Source: Haliscomenobacter sp. (lineage in GTDB: Bacteria > Bacteroidota > Bacteroidia > Chitinophagales > Saprospiraceae). Taken from it: a stretch of DNA of 64,000 bases. Positions within the stretch are counted from its first letter, which is position 1, and each line of letters opens with the position of its first letter. A program made the translations under genes and the position numbers. The notes beneath the pieces are model-generated. The model made no database searches. It was given only the letters and a program-made list of their open reading frames with translations, and was not told where the DNA came from. Shown here piece after piece: positions 7,917-16,321 of the stretch. The stretch covers positions 558,001 through 622,000 of the forward strand of contig JADJHZ010000003.1 of the NCBI GenBank assembly GCA_016707205.1, in the 5' to 3' direction.

Positions 7917-10466
7917 ATGAGAAGCGTGTTGTTGTCGCTCCTGTTTATAGGCGGTCTGTCTTCCTGGCTTCTGGGGCAGCCTATCGGAAAATCCTCGTAT
8001 GAAACCCGCGTTGCGGTGGCTGCGGAAAAAATGGCGGAAAAAGATTACTACAACGCCGTAGTCTTATACGAGGAGGCGTTTGAAGAGCGCAAAGACGAGC
8101 GCTTGCTCCCCCTCATTGGCGAGTTGAACCTCAAACTCAGAGACTATACCAAGGCCCAACGGGCCTACGCTCAGGCGTTGCGCCGCGACAAAGACGATAA
8201 GATGACCGGCTTGCGGTATTTTTACGGCCTCTCCCTAAAATTGGGAGGCAATTACGCCGAAGCCATCCCCGAGTTCCAAAAGTTTCTGGCATCTTCCCCT
8301 TCGGATTCGCTTAAGGAATTGGCTCAGAATGAAATCGCCGGAGCGGAACTCGCCCTTACCTGGGCCAACCAAAAACCCAAAATCGAAGTGACGTCCATTG
8401 ACCGGGACCTCAACTCGCCCTTTTCTGAGTATTCGCCTGCTTTCAGCCGGGGCGGGAATTTGTACTACTCGGGGTTTAACCGCCCCGATGTCATCATCGT
8501 CGAGGAGGATAACCAAGATTACCACGCCAAAATCTATTTCGCCGAGCGGGAGGAAAAAGCAGAGGCCGGATATAAAAAACCGGATTCCCTCGACCAGAAG
8601 ATTAACCGCCCGGGATTCCATACCGGAAATGTCGCTTTTTCCACCGATGGCAATCGGATGTTCTTTACCCGTTCTACGCTGCAAGGCAATGAAGTAGCCG
8701 ATAGTAAAATCTACTTTAGCGTTGGCGGCGACGGCGCCTGGGGCGCTCCCAACGAACTCGTGGGGGTCAACGGGGACTTTCTCGCCAAACACCCTGCCGT
8801 TGGGGAACTCTTCGGAAAGGAAGTGCTCTTCTTCTCCGCGAATATCGAAGGCGGTTATGGCGGTTTGGACCTCTACTACGCCACCTTGAAAAGCGAGGGA
8901 GTTTACGGCGATCCGATCAGCCTTGGACCTAAGATCAATACCCCCGGCGACGAAATTACTCCCTTCTTCTTTAACGGTACCCTGTATTTCAGTTCCAACG
9001 GATTGCCCGGGCTGGGAGGACAAGACATCTTTTTCTCGGCATGGAACGGATCGATGTGGAGCGAACCCAGGAATATGGGCATTGGGTTTAACTCGGCCCA
9101 GGATGACCAGTACTTTGCGCTGGATGCCGAAGGCTATCTCGGCGCCTTGACATCCAACCGTCCCGGCGGAAGGTTTGTCCGCAGCCGGACGTGCTGCGAC
9201 GATATTTACGGATTTACCATCGAAAAGATCAAAGCCGATCTCGTGGTGGGTATCTTCGACGCCGGCAGAAAACCGCTTAACGGCGGTACCGTGAAGCTGA
9301 CCATCTCCGAAATCCTGGGCGACGGCAGCCCCAAATCCCAGACCAACGCCAACGGCAACCGCTTTGATTTTCCACTGGAACTCGATAAGTCGTTCAAAGT
9401 CTTCGCCACCCGGGAAGGCTATTTCCCCGACAGCGCCATCGTCAGCACTGCCGGATTGGAGCAGTCCAAATCCTTTGAGCAGCGGTTTTACCTGAAACAA
9501 GTACCTCCCCCGCCTCCGGTAGAACCGGAATACGACACGATCACCATCCAGCAAGCGATCGTACTGGAAAACATCCTGTACGACTTCGACGACGACAAGA
9601 TCAAACCCGAGGCGGAAAGCGATCTGACGTTGGTGTTTGACCTCATGAAACAGTATCCGGAGATGGTCATTGAACTGAGTTCGCATACCGACTACCGGGG
9701 TGTCGACGCCTATAACGAACGCCTGTCCCAACGCCGGGCCGAATCGGCCAAACGCTGGCTCGTAGCTAAAGGCGTCGAGGCGGATCGGATAGTGGCTAAA
9801 GGCTATGGGGAAAAACAACCAAAAACCATTTCCGCACGGGTTGCCCAGCAAGATTCTCTGTTTAAAGAAGGTGATCTGCTGACCCCGTCTTTTATCGACG
9901 AAATCAAAACGGAAGAGGAACGCGAGCGCGCCCACAGTATCAACCGCCGAACGGAGTTCAAAATCATCAAGGGTCCGACCTCGATCACCATTAAACGGAC
10001 CAGCCTCCGCAAGCAGACCAACAAACCGGCGCCCAACCGCAACGCCAACCCCGGCGCATCGTCTGCCGGCGCCAGCAGGCCTGCTTCGGTTATCGTTATC
10101 CACGAGCTGTCTACCCTCCGGGGGCGCAAAGACCTGAAGGGCGTTCCGATCATGCAGTTCAAGGAACGCGTGATCGATTTCGGCGAGGTGAAAAAAGGAG
10201 AAAAGCGGGAGCATACGTTTGAGTTTGCCAACCTGGGCGACACCCCGCTCCAGATCGGCGTGATCTCCACCTGTGACTGCACCACGACGGAGTATTCCAC
10301 CGATCCCGTTCCCCCGGGTGGGAAAGGAAAGATCCGGGTGATTTTCGACAGCACAGAGAAAGAACACGACGAGGTGATCGACGTGGATATTATCCTCGAT
10401 AATACCGAACCGGATACCGGACGGCCGATCATCGAACGCCTGCAATACAAGTATACCTTGCGTTGA
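7917..10466 (+). CDS. PorE-like TPR / PD40 / OmpA protein with extra C-terminal DUF1573 domain
   Basis: An 849-residue secreted protein. In order: signal peptide (to about residue 20), TPR-like helical repeats (~30-150), a PD40/WD40-like propeller (~165-430, with repeated FSTDGNRMFFTRS, LYFSSNGLPGLGGQDIFFSA), a carboxypeptidase-regulatory-like beta domain (~445-525), an OmpA peptidoglycan-binding domain (~545-690, with the NERLSQRRAESAKRWL motif), a basic Pro/Asn linker, and a DUF1573 beta-sandwich (~735-849: IDFGEVKKGE, STCDCTT, VPPGGKGKIRVIFDS). The first four folds match PorE, which links the T9SS to peptidoglycan. The added DUF1573 domain is unusual. The stop overlaps the TTG start of pnuC by 4 bases. 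Partnered with the PorP protein upstream. Confidence 0.88.
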   Translation: MRSVLLSLLFIGGLSSWLLGQPIGKSSYETRVAVAAEKMAEKDYYNAVVLYEEAFEERKDERLLPLIGELNLKLRDYTKAQRAYAQALRRDKDDKMTGLRYFYGLSLKLGGNYAEAIPEFQKFLASSPSDSLKELAQNEIAGAELALTWANQKPKIEVTSIDRDLNSPFSEYSPAFSRGGNLYYSGFNRPDVIIVEEDNQDYHAKIYFAEREEKAEAGYKKPDSLDQKINRPGFHTGNVAFSTDGNRMFFTRSTLQGNEVADSKIYFSVGGDGAWGAPNELVGVNGDFLAKHPAVGELFGKEVLFFSANIEGGYGGLDLYYATLKSEGVYGDPISLGPKINTPGDEITPFFFNGTLYFSSNGLPGLGGQDIFFSAWNGSMWSEPRNMGIGFNSAQDDQYFALDAEGYLGALTSNRPGGRFVRSRTCCDDIYGFTIEKIKADLVVGIFDAGRKPLNGGTVKLTISEILGDGSPKSQTNANGNRFDFPLELDKSFKVFATREGYFPDSAIVSTAGLEQSKSFEQRFYLKQVPPPPPVEPEYDTITIQQAIVLENILYDFDDDKIKPEAESDLTLVFDLMKQYPEMVIELSSHTDYRGVDAYNERLSQRRAESAKRWLVAKGVEADRIVAKGYGEKQPKTISARVAQQDSLFKEGDLLTPSFIDEIKTEEERERAHSINRRTEFKIIKGPTSITIKRTSLRKQTNKPAPNRNANPGASSAGASRPASVIVIHELSTLRGRKDLKGVPIMQFKERVIDFGEVKKGEKREHTFEFANLGDTPLQIGVISTCDCTTTEYSTDPVPPGGKGKIRVIFDSTEKEHDEVIDVDIILDNTEPDTGRPIIERLQYKYTLR

Positions 10467-11056
10467 CCTTATCCGCCATCAACTGGTTGGAAGCCGGAGC
10501 AGTGGCTGCCGGTCTGGCCTACGTGGTTCTCGCCGCCAGGGAACATATTTCCTGCTGGGCCTTTGGCATCCTGAATGCGTTATTGAGCATTTTGGTTTTT
10601 TTGCACGCCCGGTTGTATGCCGAATCCTTCTTATACCTGTACTACGTTTTTGCCGGCATATACGGCTGGATGTCCTGGAAAAAGAATCAAGCCCGGGCAG
10701 GCCAGCCCCTCGCGATTCATACCTGGACTTTAATTCGGCATGCGCAATTCCTGGTACTGGGAGCAGCCCTGTCGGCAGCTCTTGGCTGGGCTTTATCCGC
10801 GTTTACCAATGCCCAGTTTCCCTTTCTGGATTCCCATATCACCATATTCAGCTTCCTGGCAACGTATCTGGTCACCCGAAAGGTGCTGAGCAATTGGATC
10901 TATTGGGTGTTGATTGACGCCGTGTCGGCAGGGGTATATTGGGTAAGGGATCTGCGGCTTTATGCTATTTTGATGGTGACTTATACCCTGATTGCGGTTT
11001 ATGGGTACCTCCATTGGAGGAAGTTATACGAAAAACAGATAAACCGGCAAACCTAA
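10463..11056 (+). CDS. pnuC: Nicotinamide riboside/mononucleoside transporter PnuC
   Basis: A 197-residue protein with about seven membrane helices and the PnuC signatures SFLYLYYVFAGIYGWMSWKK and NWIYWVLIDAVSAGVYWV followed by VYGYLHWRK. PnuC imports nicotinamide riboside (or a related vitamin in some branches) by facilitated diffusion across the inner membrane, with trapping by phosphorylation. It starts with a TTG that overlaps the stop of the PorE-like gene (TTGA), so the two are translationally coupled, although their functions are not evidently linked. No TPP or NAD riboswitch is visible upstream because it lies inside the previous gene. Confidence 0.92.
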   Translation: MTLSAINWLEAGAVAAGLAYVVLAAREHISCWAFGILNALLSILVFLHARLYAESFLYLYYVFAGIYGWMSWKKNQARAGQPLAIHTWTLIRHAQFLVLGAALSAALGWALSAFTNAQFPFLDSHITIFSFLATYLVTRKVLSNWIYWVLIDAVSAGVYWVRDLRLYAILMVTYTLIAVYGYLHWRKLYEKQINRQT

Positions 11057-11137
11057 TAATTTGATTTTTAGTACTTTAATATCAATAATTCAGAATTGAT
11101 CCAAATAGCATTTTCTATGTCATTTGCAAAAATTGCA

Positions 11138-11170
11138 TTTCCGTTTTCCGTTAAAAGGTTTTTATATTTG
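11138..11170 (+). promoter_or_regulatory. Promoter of the nqr operon
   Basis: TATATTTG at 11163-11170 is a perfect TAnnTTTG -7 box, with TTTC (one mismatch to TTTG) at 11138-11141, 21 bases upstream. The 134-bp gap before nqr is AT-rich, as expected for a strong housekeeping promoter. Confidence 0.65.
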
Positions 11171-11241
11171 CGACGGCTAAAAAAAATCCAATGGAATCCG
11201 GGATCCGTTCCGGGAAAGCCTTCATAAAAAAGGTCCTTCGA

Positions 11242-12888
11242 ATGAAAAAAAGTACATCGCCATTTTTCCTTACCCTATCCATGATGTTATTGGCTCAAGG
11301 CGTTTTTGCCCAGGGTTCGGGTAGCCAGGGAAGCGACCTGCTGCTATACGGCCTTCTGGCCGCTGTTGTGTTAATTTTCTTTTACCTGCTGATGCAGGTA
11401 TCGGATCACATGCTGGCCATTGAGGCCCAGCGCATGGGCTTAAACCCGGATCAGCGCAAGAAAGTAGGCTTAATTCCAAGTCTGACTGCAGGGCTATTTT
11501 CCAAATCAGCCCCGGCTTATGTAGGTAAAGCCCCCTTCATTCCGCTCAAGAAAGGGTTTAATATCCTTCTGGAAGGCGCGGCAGAAAAGAAGGTGGCTAC
11601 CGGAGATCAGGTGCGCACCTTTGGCCTGGAACCCGGTCAGTTTTTAGGCATGTCGCCGATCCCCAAAGTGTTGGTGGAGGAAGGCGCCAATGTGAAAGCC
11701 GGCGATTTGCTCTTTTACGATAAAAAGCGCCCGGAAATCAAATACGCTGCGCCGGTAAGCGGCGAGGTGATCGAAATCCGCCGGGGCGAGAAACGCGCCA
11801 TTACGGCGATTGTCATCCTTGCCGATAAGGAAATCCAGTACCGCACGTTCGACGCGTTCGATTGGGAAAGAAGCAGCCGGGAAGATCTGGTTACTTATTT
11901 GCTGGAAGCGGGAGTATGGCCACATATCCGGCAAAGGCCTTATAATATTGTTCCCAACCCGCAAGATATTCCCCGCGATATCTTCATCAGCACCTTCGAC
12001 ACGGCGCCTTTGGCCCCCGATCTGGATCTGGTGGTAGAAGGCCGGGGCGAGCACTTCCAGAAAGGCCTGGATGTTCTAAGCAAACTGACCCCGGGCAAGG
12101 TAGTCCTCGGCTTGAATGCCAACGGCAAATCCTCGCCATCGCCGGTATTCACCAATGCGCAAGGGGTAGAAAAATACTGGTTCAGCGGGAAGCACCCTGC
12201 CGGTAACCCAGGAGTACAGATCCATAATATCCGGCCTATTAGTACCAAAGACCAAGTCTGGGTCCTGGGCGTTCAGGATGTCCTCACGATTGGCGCGCTT
12301 TTCGCCAGCCAAAAATACGACGCCGCGCGCGTAGTCGCTGTTGCCGGCGCAGAGTTGAACCACCCGCAGTACGTGCGCACTTACCTGGGCGCCAGCATCG
12401 CGGATCTGGTCAAGGATAATCTGAAGCACGAGCACGTGCGGGCGATTTCCGGGGACATCCTTTCCGGCAGCAAGCTCGGCATGAGCGATTTTCTCGGTTT
12501 TTATGACGACCAGCTTACGATCGTCAAAGAAGGCGACGACGTTGAATTGTTCGGCTGGCTGATCCCGCAGGAAGGAAGGCCTTCCGTTTCAGGGACCTAT
12601 CCCAACGTCCTGTTCCCTTCCCGCCAATACCAGGCAAGCACCAATACCCGCGGCGAGCGCCGCGCGTTTGTGATGACCGGCCAGTATGAAGACCTTCTGC
12701 CGATGAGCATTTACCCGCAGCACGTCCTCAAAGCAGTGATTACCGGCGATTATGAGGGAATGGAAGGCCTCGGGCTCAAGGAACTGGTGGAGGAGGATGT
12801 AGCGCTGTGCGAATTCGCCTGCACCTCCAAACAGCCGTTGCAAAAGATCCTGCGCGAAGGGCTGGACCTGATGCACGCGGAAGAATAA
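11242..12888 (+). CDS. nqrA: Na+-translocating NADH:quinone reductase subunit A with N-terminal membrane extension
   Basis: The C-terminal ~450 residues are NqrA, the cytosolic quinone-associated subunit of the respiratory sodium pump: IPLKKGFNILLEGAAEK near residue 95 aligns with the normal N terminus, and the YPQHVLKAVITGDYEGMEGLGLKELVEEDVALCEFACTSK block is a hallmark of the C-terminal end. Ahead of it is an ~85-residue extension: signal-like MKKSTSPFFLTLSMMLLAQGVFAQ, a Gly/Ser linker, and a hydrophobic helix (LLLYGLLAAVVLIFFYLLMQV). I chose the ATG at 11242 because it begins the signal-like segment; an ATG at 11191 is possible. The extension would tether NqrA to the membrane. First gene of nqrABCDEF. 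Confidence 0.93.
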   Translation: MKKSTSPFFLTLSMMLLAQGVFAQGSGSQGSDLLLYGLLAAVVLIFFYLLMQVSDHMLAIEAQRMGLNPDQRKKVGLIPSLTAGLFSKSAPAYVGKAPFIPLKKGFNILLEGAAEKKVATGDQVRTFGLEPGQFLGMSPIPKVLVEEGANVKAGDLLFYDKKRPEIKYAAPVSGEVIEIRRGEKRAITAIVILADKEIQYRTFDAFDWERSSREDLVTYLLEAGVWPHIRQRPYNIVPNPQDIPRDIFISTFDTAPLAPDLDLVVEGRGEHFQKGLDVLSKLTPGKVVLGLNANGKSSPSPVFTNAQGVEKYWFSGKHPAGNPGVQIHNIRPISTKDQVWVLGVQDVLTIGALFASQKYDAARVVAVAGAELNHPQYVRTYLGASIADLVKDNLKHEHVRAISGDILSGSKLGMSDFLGFYDDQLTIVKEGDDVELFGWLIPQEGRPSVSGTYPNVLFPSRQYQASTNTRGERRAFVMTGQYEDLLPMSIYPQHVLKAVITGDYEGMEGLGLKELVEEDVALCEFACTSKQPLQKILREGLDLMHAEE

Positions 12889-12894
12889 GGAGAT

Positions 12895-12939
12895 TAGACG
12901 TTGGACGTTGGACGTGGACGCTAGACGTTGGACGTTGGC
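12895..12939. repeat. Heptamer array (GACGTTG type)
   Basis: Between nqrA and nqrB, units GACGTTG GACGTTG GACGTG(GACGC) TAGACGTTG GACGTTG show a 7-nt period. It lies inside an operon, so it must be read through by RNA polymerase. Confidence 0.8.
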
Positions 12940-12974
12940 ATATTCGATTGATCAAACGAAATCAATAGCTATTC

Positions 12975-14234
12975 ATGAAAAAAGCGTTGCTTAAATTTTT
13001 CCAGCGGATTGAACCGGATAAAAGCAAGCGATTGCTCCATACGGGCTACGAAGCCTTTTTCACCTTTGCGTTTGTGCCGGACCACGTCACCAAAGATGGG
13101 GTGCATGTGCGCGACGGCATGGACCTGAAGCGTCTGATGACTTTTGTGGTGATTTCGATGCAGCTTTGCTACTTGTTGGGCACCTACAACATCGGCCACC
13201 AGCATTTCGTGGCTTTGGGGCAGTATACCGGCTTGTTTGAGGGATTCCACCTCAAACTATCGTATGGGTTGGTGAAGCTGCTGCCGATGTGGATTGTCGC
13301 CCATGTGGTGGGTCTGGGCATTGAATTTTATTTTTCTGCCAAGCGCGGACACGGAGTTGAAGAAGGCTACCTGGTTACCGGGGCGTTGATACCGCTGATT
13401 ATGCCCCCGGATCTGCCCCTTTGGATCCTTTCCTTTCAATCATCTTTGCCGTTATTATCGGCAAAGAAGGCTTTCGGAGGGACCGGGATGAACGTGGTCA
13501 ATATCGCTCTGCTTGCACGGGTATTCGTGTTCTTTGCTTATCCGGCCGATATTTCCGGAGATGAGGTTTGGGTTGCCGGCCTGACCAAAGCGGCGGAAGG
13601 GGGCGTAGCCGATTATGGCTGGTTTACCCTGCACGTACTCAATCCGCTTTTTGACACCTTCGGATGGACGGGGTTCAATCCGGCAGCGGCGGTAGTGGAC
13701 GGCTACACCGGCGCGACACCCCTTGCCCTGGCGGCAAAAGGCGGCTGGGACGCCGTTACGCAGGTATATACGCCTTCGCAGATGTTCTGGGGGATTATCC
13801 CCGGTTCGGTAGGCGAAACCGGCAAACCGTTCATCATCCTGGGCGCATTGATGCTCATCGCGACCGGCGTGGCCAGTTGGCGCATCATGGTCTCCATGGC
13901 GATGGGCATGGTATTTATGGGATTGGTATTCAATGCCTGGGGCTTTAACCCACTGATGGAAGTTCCCTGGTACTACCATTTCTCTATGGGCAGCTTCCTG
14001 TTTGCCATGGCCTTTATGGCAACCGATCCGGTTACGGCGGCATCTACCAACCGGGGCAAATGGATTTATGGGTTCTTTATCGGAGTAGTCGGCATGCTGG
14101 TGCGGGTTATGAACCCCGCCTACCCGGAAGGCTGGATGCTGGCTATCTTGTTCCTGAACGTCTTTGCTCCGCTGATCGACTATTTTGTCCTTCAAGGAAA
14201 TATCAAAAAACGGTTGAAATATGTACAGCAATAG
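12975..14234 (+). CDS. nqrB: Na+-NQR subunit B (two compensating indels near residue 155-166)
   Basis: A 419-residue integral membrane subunit that carries covalent FMN (on the Thr of YTGAT, around residue 243) and the riboflavin/quinone sites. Conserved blocks GGTGMNVVNIALLARVFVFFAYPADISGD and HFSMGSFLFAMAFMATDPVTAA-type are present. In the conserved loop before GGTG the protein as written reads QSSLPLLSAKKA, whereas the alternative frame over the same bases reads FAIIFAVIIGKEAFGG, the family consensus. Adding one base after 13436 and removing one G at 13469-13470 restores it, so two compensating indels are likely. Overlaps nqrC by 14 bases. Confidence 0.92.
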   Translation: MKKALLKFFQRIEPDKSKRLLHTGYEAFFTFAFVPDHVTKDGVHVRDGMDLKRLMTFVVISMQLCYLLGTYNIGHQHFVALGQYTGLFEGFHLKLSYGLVKLLPMWIVAHVVGLGIEFYFSAKRGHGVEEGYLVTGALIPLIMPPDLPLWILSFQSSLPLLSAKKAFGGTGMNVVNIALLARVFVFFAYPADISGDEVWVAGLTKAAEGGVADYGWFTLHVLNPLFDTFGWTGFNPAAAVVDGYTGATPLALAAKGGWDAVTQVYTPSQMFWGIIPGSVGETGKPFIILGALMLIATGVASWRIMVSMAMGMVFMGLVFNAWGFNPLMEVPWYYHFSMGSFLFAMAFMATDPVTAASTNRGKWIYGFFIGVVGMLVRVMNPAYPEGWMLAILFLNVFAPLIDYFVLQGNIKKRLKYVQQ

Positions 14235-14937
14235 ATATATAACGGTCTATACCGTGATCATGACGCTGATCGTGTCGGTGGTCCTGGCTTTTCTGGTAAC
14301 CGGATTAAAGCCTTACCACGATTCCAGCGAGGCGGTATTCAAGAAAAAAGACATCATGGGCGCTATCGCGGATCAGATCCCATCGGATCTTAAATCGATG
14401 CCGGATGACCAGATTTTAAAGTTATTTAGTGACAACTTTGATCAGGTGGTTCTCGATGCGAATGGCCAGCAGGTGGAAGGCGCGATGGCCGATAAAGTGG
14501 ATATGGCGGCGGAAGAAAAGAAACCTGAATCGGAACGCAACTACCCGTTGTTTGTTTACAAAGGGGATAAAGGCAATATTTACCTTCTTTCGGTGAGGGG
14601 CAATGGGCTCTGGGACAAGATCTGGGGGTATATTGCTATCGGGGATGACCTCAATACGATTGTGGGCGCTTCCTTCGGACACGTGGCTGAAACTCCGGGC
14701 CTTGGCGCGGAAATTAAGGACAACCCCAATTTCCCCGCCCAGTTCAGAGGGAAGAAGATCTTCCAGGAGGGCCAGTATGTCTCCGTCGCCGTAGTCAAAG
14801 GCGGGGTAAAAAATCCCGACCACCAAGTGGACGCGATTTCCGGAGCGACGATCACGTCGGTGGGCGTATCCGATATGCTTCAGAAAGGATTGAAGGCATA
14901 CCTGCCTTATATTGAATCGTTAAAAACCGCAAATTAA
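14221..14937 (+). CDS. nqrC: Na+-NQR subunit C
   Basis: A 238-residue periplasmic subunit anchored by one N-terminal helix (TVYTVIMTLIVSVVLAFLVTG). It carries covalently bound FMN on the Thr of the AISGATITSVGV motif at about residue 213, the family attachment site. The FMN-binding domain LGAEIKDNPNFPAQFRGK ... is complete. Longer than average because of a Glu/Lys-rich loop (AAEEKKPESERNY). The start overlaps the end of nqrB by 14 bases, a typical operon arrangement; nqrD follows after 11 bases. Confidence 0.95.
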   Translation: MYSNRYITVYTVIMTLIVSVVLAFLVTGLKPYHDSSEAVFKKKDIMGAIADQIPSDLKSMPDDQILKLFSDNFDQVVLDANGQQVEGAMADKVDMAAEEKKPESERNYPLFVYKGDKGNIYLLSVRGNGLWDKIWGYIAIGDDLNTIVGASFGHVAETPGLGAEIKDNPNFPAQFRGKKIFQEGQYVSVAVVKGGVKNPDHQVDAISGATITSVGVSDMLQKGLKAYLPYIESLKTAN

Positions 14938-14948
14938 ACATAGTATCC

Positions 14949-15653
14949 ATGGCTGACGCAAATGTAAAAGCTGCGGCTTTAGAGGAGAAAGAGCCCTTCT
15001 TTGGTAAAAAAGAACGCAAGGCCCTCTCCGACCCGCTAAACGATAACAACCCCATCACCGTTCAGGTGCTGGGGATCTGCTCGGCGCTGGCAGTAACCAC
15101 GATGGTTAAACCGGCATTTATTATGGCCATATCGGTAACCTTCGTTACCGCCTTCTCTAACCTGGCCATCGCGCTATTGCGCAAAGGAATTCCCAAGCAA
15201 GTCCGGATGATTGTTCAGTTGGTCGTCATTGCCTTTCTGGTGACGGTTGTGGAACAAGTATTGAAAGCCTTTAATTACGAGATTTGGAAACAGCTCTCCG
15301 TGTTTATCGGTCTGATCATTACCAACTGCATCGTCATGGGCCGCCTGGAAGCTTACGCCATGGCCAATACGCCATGGAGGTCCTTCCTGGACGGGATTGG
15401 CAACGGGGCCGGATATGGCATTATCTTGCTTGCTGTGGCCGTAATCCGCGAGCTTTTTGGCCGGGGAAGCGTGGCGGGCTTCAAGATCATTGGGTCCACC
15501 AATGAGTTTTTGCTTAACACTACCCAGATTTCCTGGCTCGGATGGTACCAGAATAACGGTCTGATGGTGTTGCCTGCATCGGCGATTTTCCTGATTGGAA
15601 TCTTTATCTGGCTTCAGCGGGCATCCAATAAAAAACTGGTAGATATTTCCTGA
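14949..15653 (+). CDS. nqrD: Na+-NQR subunit D
   Basis: A 234-residue membrane protein with six predicted helices. The two membrane Cys residues that coordinate the intramembrane [2Fe-2S]/Fe centre shared with NqrE are present (GICSALAVTTMVKPA near the start, LIITNCIVMGRLEAYA in the middle). The N terminus has an extra soluble stretch (ADANVKAAALEEKEPFFGKKER) not found in the proteobacterial protein. Sits between nqrC and nqrE in the sodium-pump operon, in which electrons pass from NADH via NqrF, the NqrD/E centre, NqrC and NqrB to quinone. Confidence 0.95.
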   Translation: MADANVKAAALEEKEPFFGKKERKALSDPLNDNNPITVQVLGICSALAVTTMVKPAFIMAISVTFVTAFSNLAIALLRKGIPKQVRMIVQLVVIAFLVTVVEQVLKAFNYEIWKQLSVFIGLIITNCIVMGRLEAYAMANTPWRSFLDGIGNGAGYGIILLAVAVIRELFGRGSVAGFKIIGSTNEFLLNTTQISWLGWYQNNGLMVLPASAIFLIGIFIWLQRASNKKLVDIS

Positions 15654-15700
15654 TCCCTGTTGCTTTGCTTTCAAATTGTTGATCTTAGAAATCGATCTCT

Positions 15701-16309
15701 ATGGAACTGTTCAATATCTTTCTGAAGTCCGCTTTTATTGAGAATATGGTCCTGTCTTATTTTCTGGGCATGTGTTCTTTCCTGGCGGTTTCCAAATCGG
15801 TTAAAACGGCCATTGGCCTTGGGGCTGCCGTTATCTTCGTTTTGGCGCTGACGATCCCCATCAACTGGGTGGTCAGTGAAATGGTTCTGGGTCCCAACGG
15901 TATCTTCCACACCGATCTGACGTTCCTCCGCTTTATCCTGTTCATTGCCAGCATTGCCGCTTCCGTCCAGTTGGTTGAAATGGCTGTGGAAAAATACTCT
16001 CCCGCGCTGTACAACGCCCTGGGTATCTTCCTCCCGCTGATCACCGTTAACTGCGCCATTCTTGGCGCTGCGCTGTTCATGGTTGCCAGAGAGTATAATT
16101 TCACGGAGTCGGTGGTTTATGGCATCGGATCGGGATTTGGTTGGGCGCTGGCGATTGTCGCCATGGCCGCCATCCGGGAAAAGATCCGCTATTCCAATAT
16201 TCCCGCCCCTTTGCGCGGACTGGGGATTGCGTTTATCCTGACCGGCCTGATGGGACTTGCCTTTATGTCATTGATGGGTATTAACCCAGCTACTTATTTC
16301 CAGCAATAA
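15701..16309 (+). CDS. nqrE: Na+-NQR subunit E
   Basis: A 202-residue protein with six membrane helices in inverted topology relative to NqrD. MELFNIFLKSAFIENMVLSYFLGMCSFLAVSKSV is the classic N terminus, and the Cys pair (GMCSFLA, ITVNCAILGAAL) that completes the Fe centre with NqrD is present. Usual family length. A gap of 47 bases to nqrD and 12 to nqrF keeps it within the operon. Confidence 0.96.
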   Translation: MELFNIFLKSAFIENMVLSYFLGMCSFLAVSKSVKTAIGLGAAVIFVLALTIPINWVVSEMVLGPNGIFHTDLTFLRFILFIASIAASVQLVEMAVEKYSPALYNALGIFLPLITVNCAILGAALFMVAREYNFTESVVYGIGSGFGWALAIVAMAAIREKIRYSNIPAPLRGLGIAFILTGLMGLAFMSLMGINPATYFQQ

Positions 16310-16321
16310 ATATTCCCAGAC

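Noticed and set aside
8235..10445. A 736-residue minus-strand ORF over the PorE-like gene
   Set aside because: It is antisense to a gene with clear domain motifs and lacks any family signature; long GC-rich antisense frames are expected here.
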